A stretch of 64,000 nt of DNA from Ga0077555 sp033764055 (GCA_033764055.1 JANRJI010000155.1:28575-92574); one strand, 5' to 3'; numbered from the stretch's first letter, positions 8,727 to 19,475 are shown. Numbers and translations: made by a program. The notes: a model not told the origin generated them from the sequence alone.

Positions 8727-8802
8727 AGCCAGCGCCCGATCCGGGCAGCCCCGCCAGCTGCCTGCGGTCGGCACCGGGCTCGCCCGGGCCGGCCAGCGTG
8801 GT

Positions 8803-10155
8803 TCAGCTCGCCTCGCCGAGCGAGACGGTGACCTTGGTGCCGCCGAGGGCGCTCGCGCCGAGCGCCAGATCCCCGCCATGCAGCCGGGCGAGATCACCGA
8901 CAATGGCGAGACCGATGCCGGTGCCGGGCACCGTGCGGTCGAGCCGGAAGCCGCCTGCGAGAACGTCGTCGAGGCGGTCTTCGGGAATGCCGGGTCCGTC
9001 GTCCTCGACGACGATCCGGAATGCGGGGCCCTTCGCATCCACCGTGACGAGCACCTGGGCGCGGGCCCACTTGCGGGCATTGTCGAGGACGTTGCCGATC
9101 ATCTCCTCGAGGTCGCGCTGGTCGACCGGAATGGTGGCGTCCGGGGGCTCGATGCGGGTCTGCCAGTCGAGGCCGCCGCCGTTCGGCAGGCGCCGCATGA
9201 CGGCGAGCATGCGCTGCAGCAGAGGCTCGATGCGGGTTCGCGTGCCGACGGCCTGGCGCGGACCGACAGAGCGGGCTGCGGCGATGACGCGCGTGACCTG
9301 CGCATTCATTTCCTCGATCAGCTGCTCGATGGTCTGAGCGGCTTCGGGCTCGCCGCGCGAGCGCAGAGCCCGGCACTCCGCGGCAAGCACGGCGAGCGGC
9401 GTCTTGAGGCCGTGGCCGATCTTGCCGGCGTTGGCACGGGCGCGCTCGACCTCCGCCGCCTGCGTCGCAAGCAGCCGGTTCAGGGCGTCCACGACGTCCG
9501 CGATCTCGGCGGGGAAGCGCCCATCGATGTGCTGCCGGCGCCCGCGCCGCAGGAGCTCGAGGGCGTGCCCGACCTCGCGGAGCGGTGCCAGGCCCGCGCG
9601 CACCTGCAGCCATGACGCCAGCGCCAGCATGCCGCCGATCACCGCGAGCGAGATGGCCACCGTCGTCATGAACTCACGACGCGAATCGTCGACCACCCGC
9701 CGCTCGCCGGCGACCACGAGGCTGAGCGTTCGGTCGCTCTCGGCGCGTAGCGTGATCATCCGCTCGACCCCGATCAGCGGTCGGCTGCGGGGGCCCTGTA
9801 GATCGTCGATCCGGCGGTTGACGACGCCGTCGGGAGCGGGCGGCACGGGCAACGTCGCGTCCCACAGCGACTTCGAGCGAAGCACCGCCCGCCCCCCTTC
9901 GCTCACCTGCCAGTAGTGACCCGAGAGTGGCTCCTGGAACACCGCGTCGTAGAGCTCGTGACGCAACGACACGACTCCCTGCGGCTCGACCTGCACCAGC
10001 GCGACGAGCTGGTGCAGGTGGCCGTCCAGGGCCTCGACGTAGCGCCCCCGGACATGCCTCTCGAAGACGGCCACCAGCACGATCGATGCCGCGAGCAGCG
10101 CCGCCGCGATGCCGGCCACGGCCAGCAGAAGCAGCCGCAGCTGGAGGGACATCAT
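8803..10155 (-). CDS. Sensor histidine kinase, PhoQ-like
   Basis: A 450-residue inner-membrane kinase with membrane helices at about residues 7-30 and 165-185 enclosing a periplasmic sensor region of about 135 residues. A HAMP-like linker and a HisKA domain follow, with phospho-acceptor His in KIGHGLKTPLAVL (near residue 245). This is the PhoQ-type H-box. The HATPase domain has an N-box (NVLDNARKWA), a G1 box (EDDGPGIP) and a G2 box (GTGIGLAI). The ATG at 10155 overlaps the response-regulator stop (ATGA), so kinase and regulator are translationally coupled. With PepSY upstream, a role in sensing cations, pH or envelope stress is plausible. Confidence 0.93.
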   Translation of the reverse strand: MMSLQLRLLLLAVAGIAAALLAASIVLVAVFERHVRGRYVEALDGHLHQLVALVQVEPQGVVSLRHELYDAVFQEPLSGHYWQVSEGGRAVLRSKSLWDATLPVPPAPDGVVNRRIDDLQGPRSRPLIGVERMITLRAESDRTLSLVVAGERRVVDDSRREFMTTVAISLAVIGGMLALASWLQVRAGLAPLREVGHALELLRRGRRQHIDGRFPAEIADVVDALNRLLATQAAEVERARANAGKIGHGLKTPLAVLAAECRALRSRGEPEAAQTIEQLIEEMNAQVTRVIAAARSVGPRQAVGTRTRIEPLLQRMLAVMRRLPNGGGLDWQTRIEPPDATIPVDQRDLEEMIGNVLDNARKWARAQVLVTVDAKGPAFRIVVEDDGPGIPEDRLDDVLAGGFRLDRTVPGTGIGLAIVGDLARLHGGDLALGASALGGTKVTVSLGEAS

Positions 10156-10826
10156 TCGGAGCTCTCGCCCGGGTCGCCGACGAGATAGCCATACCCGCGA
10201 CGGGTCTTGATGACGTCGCCACCGAGCTTGCGCCGGAGCCTCGTCACGAGCACCTCGATGGCATTGTGATCGCGGTCCGAGCTGCCGGCATAGACGTGCT
10301 CCATCAGCTCGGACTGGGAGACGGGTCGTCCCATGTGATGCATGAGGTAGTTGAGCAGGCGATACTCGAGGGGAGTGAGATCGATCGGCACGCCGCCTCG
10401 CGTCAACCTGCTGAAGCGGGTGTCGAGGGCGAGTTCGCCGAGGGTCAGCGTGGCGCTTGCGTGCGGTGTGCCGCGCCGCAGCAGGGCGCGCACACGGGCA
10501 AGCAGCTCCTCCATGTGGAACGGCTTCGTCAGGTAGTCGTCGGCGCCGAGGTCGATCGTCTCGGCCTTCTCGGCCCAGCTGTCGCGCGCGGTCAGCACCA
10601 GCACGGGCATGCGCCTGTCGTTGGCCCGCCAACGCCGCAGCACCTGCGTGCCGTCGAGCTTCGGCAGGCCGAGATCGAGAATGACCAGATCGTAGTCCTC
10701 GGTGTCGCCGAGGAACCAGGCCTTCTCGCCGTCGCTGGCATGCTCGACGACATGGCCGCTGCGCTCGAGGGCGTGGGCGAGATCGGAGGCGAGCTTCCTC
10801 TCGTCCTCCACCAGCAGGATTCGCAT
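10152..10826 (-). CDS. Response regulator, OmpR/PhoP family
   Basis: A 224-residue DNA-binding response regulator. The receiver domain has the acidic pair E7/D8, phospho-acceptor D51 in VILDLGLPKLDG, the conserved Thr in VLTARDS and the Lys in LTKPFH. The C-terminal winged helix (about 125-218) has LTPLEYRLLNYLMHHMGRPVS and the recognition-helix region NAIEVLVTRLRRKLGG. It is closest to the PhoP/QseB branch. It lies between the PepSY gene (9-base gap) and its cognate kinase (4-base overlap). Confidence 0.95.
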   Translation of the reverse strand: MRILLVEDERKLASDLAHALERSGHVVEHASDGEKAWFLGDTEDYDLVILDLGLPKLDGTQVLRRWRANDRRMPVLVLTARDSWAEKAETIDLGADDYLTKPFHMEELLARVRALLRRGTPHASATLTLGELALDTRFSRLTRGGVPIDLTPLEYRLLNYLMHHMGRPVSQSELMEHVYAGSSDRDHNAIEVLVTRLRRKLGGDVIKTRRGYGYLVGDPGESSE

Positions 10827-10835
10827 GTTCGCACC

Positions 10836-11156
10836 TCATTTCTCGGGAAGCTGCGCGCCGGTTTCCGCGTCGACCTTGAGCTTCGTCACGCGTCCGTCGA
10901 GCCCGAGCACCCGGATCTTGTAGTGGTAGCGGTCCCGGTCCTTGTCGCGCCCCTTGTCGCGCTGCAACTCGAGCTCGATGATGCGCCCGGCGAGGCTGGC
11001 CTCATTGCGCTTCAGGATCTCCTCGAGTGGCAGGATGCGCTGGAGCTCGACGAGCGCGCGGGCGCGGTCCGGGCCCAGATCGTCGGCGATAGCTCGCAGA
11101 GAATTCGCCAGCAGCAGGGCGGCGGCCACGAGGATGGTTCGAAGTCCTTCGGTCAT
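10836..11156 (-). CDS. PepSY-domain periplasmic protein
   Basis: A 106-residue protein with an N-terminal signal sequence (cleavage likely near residue 24, after LRAIA) and a PepSY-like domain: ILPLEEILKRNEASLAGRIIELELQRDKGR followed by YHYKIRVLGLDGRVTKLKVDAETGAQL. PepSY proteins often accompany PhoPQ-like systems and may tune the sensor or inhibit peptidases in the periplasm. It is first in a three-gene transcript with the regulator and kinase. A run of alternating K/R/D residues (about 67-75) is unusual for the family but consistent with a surface loop. Confidence 0.87.
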   Translation of the reverse strand: MTEGLRTILVAAALLLANSLRAIADDLGPDRARALVELQRILPLEEILKRNEASLAGRIIELELQRDKGRDKDRDRYHYKIRVLGLDGRVTKLKVDAETGAQLPEK

Positions 11157-11464
11157 CGTGTCAGTCTACGCGAAGCCAGCTTGCAAAGCGCTGTTGCGGC
11201 GCAGCACGCTGAGGTCTGCGGTACAGGGGTGGAGGGACCACACCGCCGCGTTGCGGCACCTCATGGTGCACCGCCCTGCTGGCTGCTGGGCAACCATTCC
11301 GCAATCCGCTCTACTGCTGATCGCATCATCGCCATCACCGGCATAGCGCCGTTCCGGCGCTGGTGCGAGGGAATATCCTGCTCGAGGTTTTTTGGCGCGC
11401 ACTGTTTCGGCCTGATGCCGCCGGAGCTCCATATGCGATCCGCAATCTCCAAGGAGAAAGTCCG
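11157..11464. other. Divergent intergenic region between the PepSY operon and the ABC importer operon
   Basis: About 300 bases separate two divergently transcribed operons, so both promoters should lie here. I see AAGGAG at the right edge serving the first binding-protein gene. I could not identify convincing promoter hexamers, a terminator or an operator palindrome. Open frames crossing it are shadows. Confidence 0.5.
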
Positions 11465-12814
11465 ATGATGGCAACCCGACCGTCCCGCCGGAAATTCGTC
11501 GCCGGCTCCGTAGCCGCGGCCGCAGCCGGCGTGGCGTCTCCGCACATCCGGACGGCTCGCGCGGCCGGCAGCCTCAGCCTCGGCCTCTGGGACCATTGGG
11601 TTCCCGGTGCGAATGATGCCTGTACCAGGCTGGTCAACGAGTGGGCCGAGAAGGAGAAGGTCGAGGTCAAGATCGACTACATCACGGGCCAAGGCAACAA
11701 GCTGCTTCTCACCATCGCGGCAGAGGCGCAGGCCAAGTCGGGTCATGACGTGATCATGATGAGCAACTGGCTCCCGATCGAGCATGGCGACCTGCTCGAG
11801 CCGGTCGACGACGTGATGGCCGGGCTGTTCAAAGAGCACGGGGCGGTCTACCCGGCCGTCGAGAGCTATGGGAAATCGGAGGGCAAATGGGTGGGCGTGC
11901 CATCGATCCGCGGCACGCTCGCCTATTGCTGCGCAACGCGCCTCGACCTCCTGAAGCAGCATGCCGGCATCGACGTCGTCGCCATGTACCCGCCCTCGGC
12001 AACGCCGAACAAGGCGCTGGCGGATGGGTGGACCTACGATGCCTTCCTCAGGGCCGCCGAGGCGTGCCACAAGGCGGGCGTCCCGTTCGGGCTGCCAATG
12101 GGCTCAACGGCGGATTCCGTGCAGTGGGTGGGCTCGATGTTCACGGCCTTCGGTGCCGTGCTGGTCGATGCGAAGGGCAAGATCACCGTGAAGTCGCCCG
12201 AGGTGCGCGAGGTTCTGGAGTATGCCAAGCGGCTGATGGAATTCCTGCCGCCCGAGGTGCCGTCGTGGGACGATGCCTCGAACAACAAGTGGCTCGTCTC
12301 CGGCAAGGGCGCGCTGATCATGAACCCGGCTTCGGCCTGGGCGGTCGCCAAGCGGGACGCGCCTGAGATCGCGCGGCAGATTTGGCATCATCCGCTGCCG
12401 AAGGGACCGAAAGGGAGGTTCATCGCGGCGACGACGTATTATCTCGCCATCTGGAAATTCTCGAAGAACAAGAGCGCTGCAAAGAGCCTGATCGCGCATC
12501 TGTCGACGCGGGCAGCGGCGGAGCGGCTGATCACGGCGAGCAACGGCTACGATCTGCCGTCGTTCGACAGCATGAACAATTTCACGGTGTGGGACGAGCA
12601 GGAGCCGCCGAAAGGCACCAACTCGCACTATCCCAACAAGCCGGGCGGCGATCAGCAGTTCGCACTTGCAGCCGCTCCCGCGCCGGCCGGCATTGCCGCC
12701 CAGATCTACAGTCAGGCGATCATGCCGAAGATGATCCTGCGCCACCGCCAGGGCGAGGCAATCGACAAGACGCTCGACTGGGCGGCGAAGGAGCTGGAGG
12801 GCTTCTCACGCTGA
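11465..12814 (+). CDS. ABC transporter substrate-binding protein 1 (CUT1 family, Tat-exported)
   Basis: A 449-residue periplasmic binding protein. The N-terminus has a twin-arginine signal (PSRRKFVAG followed by an alanine-rich hydrophobic stretch, cleavage probably after ARA near residue 34). The mature sequence begins GSLSLGLWDHWVPGAN, as in extracellular solute-binding family 1 proteins for sugars or polyols. AAGGAG lies 8 bases before ATG 11465. The frame is open to 11363, but that part lacks coding features. It is first in an operon with a second, paralogous binding protein of identical length, then two permeases and an ATPase. The ligand is unknown. Confidence 0.92.
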   Translation: MMATRPSRRKFVAGSVAAAAAGVASPHIRTARAAGSLSLGLWDHWVPGANDACTRLVNEWAEKEKVEVKIDYITGQGNKLLLTIAAEAQAKSGHDVIMMSNWLPIEHGDLLEPVDDVMAGLFKEHGAVYPAVESYGKSEGKWVGVPSIRGTLAYCCATRLDLLKQHAGIDVVAMYPPSATPNKALADGWTYDAFLRAAEACHKAGVPFGLPMGSTADSVQWVGSMFTAFGAVLVDAKGKITVKSPEVREVLEYAKRLMEFLPPEVPSWDDASNNKWLVSGKGALIMNPASAWAVAKRDAPEIARQIWHHPLPKGPKGRFIAATTYYLAIWKFSKNKSAAKSLIAHLSTRAAAERLITASNGYDLPSFDSMNNFTVWDEQEPPKGTNSHYPNKPGGDQQFALAAAPAPAGIAAQIYSQAIMPKMILRHRQGEAIDKTLDWAAKELEGFSR

Positions 12815-12967
12815 GGAGAAGCCCGAATCGAGAAGCATGCGCGCGCCGGCTTGCCAGCTCCCGCCAAACGGTCCAGCATAAGAAAATATTCGAGATCGGC
12901 TGTCGTCGGAAGGACAGCCCAACCGGCACCCAGAACAAGCCGTAGAAAACATCAGTGGAGGAAATGG

Positions 12968-14317
12968 ATGATGACTCGCAGGATCTCGCGCCGACGCTTC
13001 ATCGCGCAAACGGGTGCGGGCGCCGCAGCCGCGGCTACCGCCAACATCGCTGCGCCGTTCGTGCATACCGCCCACGCCGCCGGCAGCCTCAACGTCGGAA
13101 TGTGGGACCATTGGGTGCCGGGCGCCAATGCGGCAACAGAGAAGCTGATTAAGGATTGGGCCGAGAAGGAGAAAGTCGACGTCAAGGTCGACTTCATCAC
13201 GTCGCAAGGACAGAAGCTCAACCTGACGGCCGTCGCCGAGGGTCAGGCTAAGTCAGGGCACGACGTACTCTTTATGGGTTCTTGGATGGTGTCGAGACAA
13301 GCCGAACTTCTCGAGCCTGTCGACGATGTCGTCAACGATTTGGTCAAGGAGAACGGTGACGTTTCAGACGTCGCAAAATACATGGCACGGTTCAAGGGTG
13401 TCTGGAAAGCCGTTCCATCAACATTCGGGTCCCAAATGAAGGGGCCCGCGTCGCGCATCGACCTCCTGAAGAAGCATGCTGGCATCGATGTCCAGGCACT
13501 CTATCCGGCTGGCGCCCCGCCGAAGTCGGATAGCTGGACTTACGACGCCTTCCTCAAGGCTGCCGAAGCGTGCCACAAGGCGGGCGTTCCTTTCGGGATC
13601 GGCCTCGGCACCACGGCCGACTCGGTCGACTCGATCGGCGCAATTTTCTCCGCCTTTGGCGCGATTCTCATCGACGAGAACGAGAAGATCACGATCAAGT
13701 CAGACAGTGTCCGCCAAGCCTTGGATTACTGCAAGCGCCTGTATGCCTTTTTGCCCCCTGACGCCCCGTCTTGGGACGATGCCTCGAACAACAAGGCATT
13801 TGTGGCAGGACAGGCCAGCTTGATCTTAAATCCACCCTCGGCGTGGGCAGTGGCACTGCGTGATGCACCCAACATTGCGGAGCAGACTTGGCATCACCCG
13901 ATGCCGAAGGGCCCAAAAGGGAGATACGCATCTTTCCTCCAGCAGAACCTAGCAATTTGGTCCTTCTCAAAGAACAAGAGCGCGGGAAAGAGTCTCTTAC
14001 GTCATATCTCCAGCCGCGCCTCGGCTGAGGCGATGGTGTCGGCCAGCAAGGGCTACGACATTCCGCCCTTTGCCAAATTCAAGACCTTCGGCACCTGGGC
14101 CGACATCGGCCCTCCGAAGGGCACCCTGTACCACTATCCCGATCCGCACCAGGATCAGATCCTGGCGGTGGCCGCGATGCCGAGTCCGCACGCTGTGGCG
14201 GCGCAGATTTATGCCCAGGGCACGATGAGCAAGATGGTTGTTCGCCACGCGCAGGGCGAGGCGATGGAAAAGACGCTCGCGTGGGCGGAGAGCGAGGTCG
14301 AGGGCTTCATGCGCTGA
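12968..14317 (+). CDS. ABC transporter substrate-binding protein 2, paralogue of the preceding gene
   Basis: Also 449 residues, collinear with the preceding product throughout: shared blocks include DHWVPGAN, GWTYDAFL/SWTYDAFL, EACHKAGVPFG, PSWDDASNNK, PKGPKGR and FSKNKSA. A twin-arginine signal (ISRRRFIAQ) targets it to the periplasm. GGAGG precedes ATG 12968. The middle third is visibly AT-richer than the first copy and uses codons such as TTT and TTA, so the two genes are not a fresh duplicate. Side chains lining the pocket may differ, so the importer could accept two ligands through one permease pair. Confidence 0.92.
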   Translation: MMTRRISRRRFIAQTGAGAAAAATANIAAPFVHTAHAAGSLNVGMWDHWVPGANAATEKLIKDWAEKEKVDVKVDFITSQGQKLNLTAVAEGQAKSGHDVLFMGSWMVSRQAELLEPVDDVVNDLVKENGDVSDVAKYMARFKGVWKAVPSTFGSQMKGPASRIDLLKKHAGIDVQALYPAGAPPKSDSWTYDAFLKAAEACHKAGVPFGIGLGTTADSVDSIGAIFSAFGAILIDENEKITIKSDSVRQALDYCKRLYAFLPPDAPSWDDASNNKAFVAGQASLILNPPSAWAVALRDAPNIAEQTWHHPMPKGPKGRYASFLQQNLAIWSFSKNKSAGKSLLRHISSRASAEAMVSASKGYDIPPFAKFKTFGTWADIGPPKGTLYHYPDPHQDQILAVAAMPSPHAVAAQIYAQGTMSKMVVRHAQGEAMEKTLAWAESEVEGFMR

Positions 14318-14384
14318 GACCGTCGCGGGAGGCCGACCCGGCCTCCCCCTTCAGGAACGGCAAGCCATTACCAGGAGAGCGAGC

Positions 14385-15317
14385 ATGGCCGACGTCGTGG
14401 CACCTGCGGGCGCGTCCGTTGCAACGAGACGGCGTCCGGGTGGGATGAATAGGTGGCTGCAGCGCCGCTCGACGATGGCATTCCTGATGACGCTGCCGCT
14501 GATCGTGCTGATCATAGTTCTGGTCATTTACCCGGCGATCTACGCGCTGCATCTCGCGACGTTGAACAAGAAGATGACGCAGTTCGTCGGGCTCGGCAAT
14601 TTCACGTTTCTGTTCACCCGCGAGACCTTCTGGATGGTGGTGCAGCAGAGCTGCATCTTCGCGCTGACAGCGGTGTTCTTCAAAGCCGTCATCGGCTTCA
14701 TTGTCGCGCATCTCGTGCACAACGTGCCGAACGACAAGCAGCGCAAATGGCGCGGCATGCTGCTCATTCCGTGGGTCATTCCACCAGCCATGTCGACGCT
14801 GGCGTGGCTCTGGCTGTTCGATCCATCGCATTCGGCCTTCAACTGGCTGCTCGCCCATGTCGGCATCGGACCCATTCCCTGGATTGGCGATGCCAACTGG
14901 GCGCGGTTTTCCGTGATCCTCGTCAACGTGTGGATCGGTGCGCCGTTCTTCATGATCATGTATCTGGCGGCGCTGAAATCGGTGCCTGAGCAGCTTTACG
15001 AGGCGGCAAAGATCGACGGCGCGACGTGGTGGCAGACGATGCGCTTCGTCACGCTGCCGATGATGCGCAACATCATCGCCATCACGGCCTTGTTCTCGAC
15101 GATCGTCACGTTCGCCAATTTCGATATCGTCCGGGTGCTCACGCGCGGCGATCCGCTCGACAAGACACACGTGTTCGCCACCTGGGCCTTCCGCGTCGGC
15201 ATCGAGGGTGGTGACATCCCACTCGGCGCGTCGGTGTCGCTGTTCATGGTGCCGATCCTGACGGTAGCGGCGATCTTCATTTTGCGGGACATCAACCGGC
15301 GGGGGAACGAGGCATGA
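14385..15317 (+). CDS. ABC transporter permease 1 (MalF/UgpA type)
   Basis: A 310-residue inner-membrane permease with six predicted helices. The binding-protein-dependent transport signature (EAA loop) reads YEAAKIDGATWWQTMRFVTLP, about residues 205-225, and docks onto the ATPase. AGGAG lies 7 bases upstream of ATG 14385. It overlaps the next permease by four bases (ATGA). The partner permease, two binding proteins and ATPase complete a CUT1 importer. Confidence 0.93.
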   Translation: MADVVAPAGASVATRRRPGGMNRWLQRRSTMAFLMTLPLIVLIIVLVIYPAIYALHLATLNKKMTQFVGLGNFTFLFTRETFWMVVQQSCIFALTAVFFKAVIGFIVAHLVHNVPNDKQRKWRGMLLIPWVIPPAMSTLAWLWLFDPSHSAFNWLLAHVGIGPIPWIGDANWARFSVILVNVWIGAPFFMIMYLAALKSVPEQLYEAAKIDGATWWQTMRFVTLPMMRNIIAITALFSTIVTFANFDIVRVLTRGDPLDKTHVFATWAFRVGIEGGDIPLGASVSLFMVPILTVAAIFILRDINRRGNEA

Positions 15318-16228
15318 CGACGACAACGGCATCCCCTGTCGCCAAACCAGCCGCGCCGGCCGGATATGGCAGCATGAAGCAGGATCGGATCTGGGCCCTG
15401 CGGTGGTCCTACTTCTTCCTGATCCTTTTCGTGATTTTTTTCCTCACCCCTCCCATCTACATGCTGATCACGTCGCTGAAGACCAGCAGGGAGATCTCGT
15501 CGCTGCACAATCCGTGGTGGGTGTACAATCCAACTCTCGAGAATTACGTCGAGCTTATCACGTCACCGCAGTTCCAGACGTTCTTCATCAACTCGGCACT
15601 GGTCTCGGTGATCGTCGTTTCGACCACCATGCTGATCGCCATCCCCGCAGCGTTCGCGCTCTCGCGCATGAAATTCTGGGGCTCTGCCACACTGGCGACG
15701 GGGGTGTTCCTCACCTACCTCATTCCGGAGACGCTGCTGTTCATCCCGCTGTTCAAGATGATGGCGGTCTTCAACGACATCACTGGCATCTCGCTCATCA
15801 ATCGATGGTGGGTGAACCTGATCCTCTACCCGACGCTGACGGTGCCGTTCTGCACCTGGATCATGATCGGCTATTTCGCCTCCATACCTAAGGAGCTCGA
15901 CGAGGCGGCGATCATCGACGGCGCCACTTGGATGCAGACGCTGACGCGCATATTCATTCCTGTCGCGCTACCCGGCCTGATCGCAGCGACGATCTTCGCG
16001 TTCACCGTGTCCTGGGCTCAGTTCCTTTATCCGTTGGCCTTCACCACCTCGACCGACCAGCTCGTGCTGCCAGTCGGGATCATCACGTCGCTGATCAAGG
16101 GTGACATTTTCAACTGGGGTCAGATCATGACGGGCGCGCTGCTCGGCGCGGCGCCGCCGCTCATCATCTACGCCTTCCTGATGGACTATTACATCGCCGG
16201 TCTGACGGCTGGCGCGACGAAAGGGTAA
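15314..16228 (+). CDS. ABC transporter permease 2 (MalG/UgpE type)
   Basis: A 304-residue permease with a first membrane helix at about residues 32-52 followed by the MalG-type loop (TSLKTSREI), then five further helices. The EAA loop reads DEAAIIDGATWMQTLTRIFIPVALPG. The start codon overlaps the stop of permease 1. It ends 11 bases before the ATPase gene. Together with permease 1 it forms the heterodimeric transmembrane channel. Confidence 0.94.
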   Translation: MTTTTASPVAKPAAPAGYGSMKQDRIWALRWSYFFLILFVIFFLTPPIYMLITSLKTSREISSLHNPWWVYNPTLENYVELITSPQFQTFFINSALVSVIVVSTTMLIAIPAAFALSRMKFWGSATLATGVFLTYLIPETLLFIPLFKMMAVFNDITGISLINRWWVNLILYPTLTVPFCTWIMIGYFASIPKELDEAAIIDGATWMQTLTRIFIPVALPGLIAATIFAFTVSWAQFLYPLAFTTSTDQLVLPVGIITSLIKGDIFNWGQIMTGALLGAAPPLIIYAFLMDYYIAGLTAGATKG

Positions 16229-16239
16229 GGGGCGCGAAA

Positions 16240-17349
<1,110 letters not shown>

Positions 17350-17382
17350 GACGGCGCTCGGGCGTGAGGGGCCGCAGCTGGC

Positions 17383-17676
17383 TCAAGCGGTCGGCCGCAC
17401 CTCGAAGCCGGGGCCGACGGGCTCGCTGTCATCCAACACTTTGATCATGTCGACCCGGGCGGCCCGCGGGCCTTGGCTCACTCGAGCGACGAGCTGCTCG
17501 ACGGCAGGGGCGGGCCCGACGACAACCGCCTCGACGCCGCCATCGCGGCGGTTGCGTACCCAGCCGTCTAGTCCGAGAGCGACCGCCTCACGCTCCACGA
17601 ACGCCCGAAAGCCGACGCCCTGGACGCGCCCTTCGATGCGAAGCCTCACGCATGTGCCGGCCGGGTCCGCTGTCAC
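17383..17676 (-). CDS. acyP: Acylphosphatase
   Basis: A small cytoplasmic enzyme hydrolysing acyl phosphates. With a GTG start at 17676 the protein is 97 residues, and the catalytic pair falls at R23 (EGRVQGVGFRAF) and N41 (GWVRNRRDGGVEAVV), the canonical acylphosphatase numbering, which supports this start. AGGAGG lies upstream but at a long spacing (12 bases). An upstream in-frame ATG would add an arginine-rich extension. It is convergent with the ABC operon and follows the gamma-glutamyltransferase gene on the same strand. Confidence 0.88.
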   Translation of the reverse strand: MTADPAGTCVRLRIEGRVQGVGFRAFVEREAVALGLDGWVRNRRDGGVEAVVVGPAPAVEQLVARVSQGPRAARVDMIKVLDDSEPVGPGFEVRPTA

Positions 17677-17748
17677 GGGATGTCGCCGCCTCCTGTCCCG
17701 TCTGACGGCCATGCGAGGCAGCCGCATCGCCGGCTTTCGCGCCCCGGC

Positions 17749-19335
17749 TCAGTAGCCGATGGCCATGCCGTCCTTGCGGGGATCGGAGGCGCCGATCAGG
17801 ATGCCCTTGTCCGGCTCCATGACCACCATCTGGCCGCCACCCCACGGGTCGGGCTTGACCTGCATCGGGTGGCCGAGCGCGGCCATGCCGTCGAGGACGC
17901 TCTTTGGCACCGATTCCTCCGCCCAGCACACGCCGTTCTCGAAGAACACGCGCGGGCAATCGATCGCCTCCTGCGGATCGAGGCCGTACTCCAGCATGTT
18001 CGACATGACGTAGGCGTGGCCCGCCGGCTGCAGGTTGCCACCCATCACGCCGAATGCAGCCCAGGGCTTGCCGTTGCGCATGGCCATGGCCGGCACGAGG
18101 GTGTGCATCGGGCGCTTGCCGGGCGCGATGCAGTTCGGGTGCTTCGGGTCGAGCACGAAGCCCTGGCCGCGGTTCTGCAACACGATGCCGGTCTTCCTCG
18201 TCACGATGCCGGAGCCGAAGCCCGAGTAGATCGAGTTGATGAACGACACGGCCATGCCGCTCTGGTCGACGACGCACATGTAGATGGTGTCGCTGCCGCC
18301 GGGCTGCGGGATGGGCCCGAGGTCCTCCTTGCGCCGTTTCCGATCGATCCGGGAGACGAGCTCGTCGGCGAAGGCATCGGACAGCATGTGCGCGACGGGC
18401 ACGTCGGCCATGACCGGATCGGCAACGAAGGTGTCGCGCATCCTGTAGGCGAGGCGGACGGCCTCCATCATGACGTGATAGCGCTCGACCGAGACCGGGC
18501 CGTCGCCGAGCTTGCCGAAGCGTTCGAGCATCTTGAGCAGCACCAGAGCCACGATGCCCTGGTTGTTGGGCGGCAGCTCGAGCACATCGGCGTCCTTGTA
18601 GCGCACCGAGATCGGCTCGACGTAGGCGCAGGACTGGTTGGCGAAGTCCTCCATGGTATGTAGCCCGCCCATGGCGCGCATCTCCGCGACGATGTCCTCG
18701 GCGACCTCGCCCGTGTAGAAGCCGTCGCGACCCTTCTCGGCGATGGTGCGGAGCGTGCGGGCCAGCGCGGGAGACTTCATGATCTCGCCGGCTTTCGGAA
18801 TGCGGCCGTCCTTCAGCAGGTGCTGGGTGGCGCCGGCGTTGTTGCGTACCTTTGCCTCGAGCGACGCCCAGTCGGAGGCGATCCGCGGCTGCACCGGCCA
18901 GCCTCGCTCCGCGCATTCGATGGCAGGGGCTAGCACGTCCCCGAACGACCTGGTGCCGTGGTCGCGCAGCAACGTCGCCCAGCCGTCGATGGCTCCGGGC
19001 ACCGTCACGGCGTGCGGCGAGTACGTCTCGATCGTCTTGATGCCGGCCCTGGCATACCAGTCGGCAGTTGCGGCCCTGGGGGCTTTGCCGGAGGCGTTGA
19101 AGGCGATCGGCTTCTGGCCGGGCTTGGCGATGATGGCGAAACAGTCGCCACCGATGCCGGTCATGGCTGGCTCCACGACGCACATGACGGCGGTCGCCGT
19201 GATGGCCGCGTCGACGGCGTTCCCACCTTTGCGCAGCATCTCGATGGCAGCGAGGCTGGCCAGCGGGTGCGAGGTGGCGCACATGGCGCGCGTGCCGATA
19301 ACCGGCGAGCGGCCGGGGAAGTGGAAGCTGCGCAT
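17749..19335 (-). CDS. Gamma-glutamyltransferase family protein 1
   Basis: A 528-residue N-terminal-nucleophile hydrolase of the gamma-glutamyltransferase family. Visible features are the large-subunit start (CATSHPLASLAAIEMLRKGGNAVDAAI), GIGGDCFAI, the likely autoprocessing and nucleophile threonine in GGSDTIYMCVVDQSGMAVSF, and the small-subunit IYSGFGSGIV with PGKRPMHTLVPAMAM. There is no N-terminal signal peptide, unlike classical periplasmic GGT, so a cytoplasmic role in metabolism of gamma-glutamyl compounds or another amide is likely. It is flanked by acylphosphatase on the same strand. A second, divergent member lies at 60407-62227. Confidence 0.92.
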   Translation of the reverse strand: MRSFHFPGRSPVIGTRAMCATSHPLASLAAIEMLRKGGNAVDAAITATAVMCVVEPAMTGIGGDCFAIIAKPGQKPIAFNASGKAPRAATADWYARAGIKTIETYSPHAVTVPGAIDGWATLLRDHGTRSFGDVLAPAIECAERGWPVQPRIASDWASLEAKVRNNAGATQHLLKDGRIPKAGEIMKSPALARTLRTIAEKGRDGFYTGEVAEDIVAEMRAMGGLHTMEDFANQSCAYVEPISVRYKDADVLELPPNNQGIVALVLLKMLERFGKLGDGPVSVERYHVMMEAVRLAYRMRDTFVADPVMADVPVAHMLSDAFADELVSRIDRKRRKEDLGPIPQPGGSDTIYMCVVDQSGMAVSFINSIYSGFGSGIVTRKTGIVLQNRGQGFVLDPKHPNCIAPGKRPMHTLVPAMAMRNGKPWAAFGVMGGNLQPAGHAYVMSNMLEYGLDPQEAIDCPRVFFENGVCWAEESVPKSVLDGMAALGHPMQVKPDPWGGGQMVVMEPDKGILIGASDPRKDGMAIGY

Positions 19336-19475
19336 TTCGAATGGGACTCCGGGGATTCACCGAAAGTGGTCGAGCTGCCAACTAAGCAGAGATTGACCGT
19401 GAGGCCAACCGGCCGCCAAGCGCCCTAGCCGCAGAAGCCGGGAAGTCGGTCTGCGCCTGAGCCGCCAGCATTTGC

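Noticed and set aside
8774..8787. CCGGG/CCCGG hairpin between the reductase-like and kinase genes
   Set aside because: The stem is short with no U-tract. Such stems are frequent by chance at this GC content.
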